Shown here piece after piece: positions 5,359-5,636 of a stretch of 5,636 nucleotides of DNA; the first letter of the stretch is position 1, and every line of letters starts with the position of its first letter. The position numbers and the translations under genes were made by a program. Under the pieces are notes generated by a model. It did no database searches, was not told the origin of the DNA, and saw only the letters and a program-made list of their open reading frames with translations. Where the stretch lies: NCBI GenBank assembly GCA_003161815.1, contig PMNN01000265.1:1007-6642 (forward strand), given 5' to 3'. The DNA comes from Methanobacterium sp. GTDB taxonomy: Archaea > Methanobacteriota > Methanobacteria > Methanobacteriales > Methanobacteriaceae.

Positions 5359-5636
5359 TTATAATGATTTAAGTGAACTATAAACTTCACTCACTTGTTT
5401 CTCAGCTAAATAAACAGCATCTTCTAAGACCCGTTTAGAATTCATGACTGTAACTATAGGCTCACCTTTCTCTATAATTACATTTTCAAAGGGTATATCA
5501 TACAATCCTTTAAAACTAAGGTCACCCACTAGGGAACGTTCCCTGGAATGAATTATCATTTTCACTGCGAATTTTTTGGGCCGAGGTACATTCATCATAA
5601 CTCCATTACAAGCTTCCATATGAGCTTCCATTATAT
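5359..5636 (-). CDS. C-terminal part of a probable ATP-grasp ligase, 5' end missing
   Basis: This minus-strand frame ends with TAA at 5361-5359 and stays open to the right edge: the codon before the ATG at 5631 is ATA, not a stop. That ATG is therefore probably internal and only the last 91 or so residues are seen. HMEACNG is followed by a beta-rich stretch (KFAVKMIIHSRER), LYDIPFENVIIEKGEPIVTVM, and a C-terminal amphipathic helix (EDAVYLAEKQVSEVY). This order resembles the C-terminal end of archaeal ATP-grasp carboxylate-amine ligase-like proteins of the COG2232 type, which end in a D(I/V)P...I..G.P..TV block. The ATP-binding core lies outside, so neither the substrate nor the subfamily can be fixed. 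Tyramine-glutamate ligase-like enzymes of methanogen cofactor synthesis are another ATP-grasp possibility. It converges on the small membrane protein gene and has multiple T tracts after its stop. Confidence 0.65.
   Translation of the reverse strand, partial: IMEAHMEACNGVMMNVPRPKKFAVKMIIHSRERSLVGDLSFKGLYDIPFENVIIEKGEPIVTVMNSKRVLEDAVYLAEKQVSEVYSSLKSL

Noticed and set aside
5531..5544. Perfect 14-bp palindrome AGGGAACGTTCCCT inside the ATP-grasp gene
   Set aside because: By simple estimate about 0.3 such palindromes are expected by chance in a window of this size, and it lies in coding sequence well away from a promoter.
5629..5631. ATG at 5631-5629 as the start of a complete 90-residue minus-strand gene
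   Set aside because: The frame continues through ATA to the window edge with no stop, and the sequence matches only the C-terminal end of an ATP-grasp protein.

Overview
The window looks like a chromosomal segment of a methanogenic archaeon, most likely of the order Methanobacteriales (Methanobacterium or a close relative). The evidence is the A-type (archaeal) ATP synthase operon tail with gene order atpA-atpB-atpD, neighbours of the archaeal families DUF22 and UPF0216/DUF61, AT-rich intergenic DNA with TATA-like boxes, and poly-T tracts in place of classical bacterial terminators. The genus is an inference from gene content and composition, not from a database search.

Region 1 (1-3307) holds the 3' two thirds of atpA (catalytic A subunit; its 5' end lies outside the window), complete atpB (non-catalytic B subunit) and complete atpD (central-stalk rotor subunit D). 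A and B form the A3B3 head and D turns inside it, coupling ion flow through the membrane sector (encoded upstream, not seen here) to ATP synthesis. atpA and atpB are 2 nt apart. atpB and atpD are separated by 42 nt containing a T8 run. A small DUF22-family gene (3300-3689) overlaps the end of atpD by 8 nt and has its own strong Shine-Dalgarno inside atpD, so it appears to be the last gene of the operon. A 9-bp stem plus a T9 tract (3696-3751) closes the operon.

Region 2 (3752-4960) holds a second short hairpin, a UPF0216/DUF61 gene with no visible ribosome binding site (probably leaderless mRNA), and a PAP2-family membrane phosphatase with all three catalytic motifs, likely a polyprenyl-diphosphate or lipid-phosphate phosphatase.

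Region 3 (4961-5636) holds a 54-residue single-span membrane protein (5101-5265). It has a good TATA-like box and Shine-Dalgarno, and is preceded by a 16-codon upstream ORF whose stop overlaps its start codon. An AT-rich convergent spacer follows, full of A/T homopolymers. Last, on the minus strand, is the C-terminal end of a probable ATP-grasp ligase running off the right edge.

No intergenic stretch exceeds about 155 nt. No tRNA, rRNA, CRISPR array, transposon or recombination site was seen. I found no clear new multi-gene system. The points most worth checking are the DUF22 gene coupled to the ATP synthase operon, the U8 tract between atpB and atpD, the upstream ORF before the small membrane protein, and the recurrence of exactly nine-base A/T tracts at gene ends.
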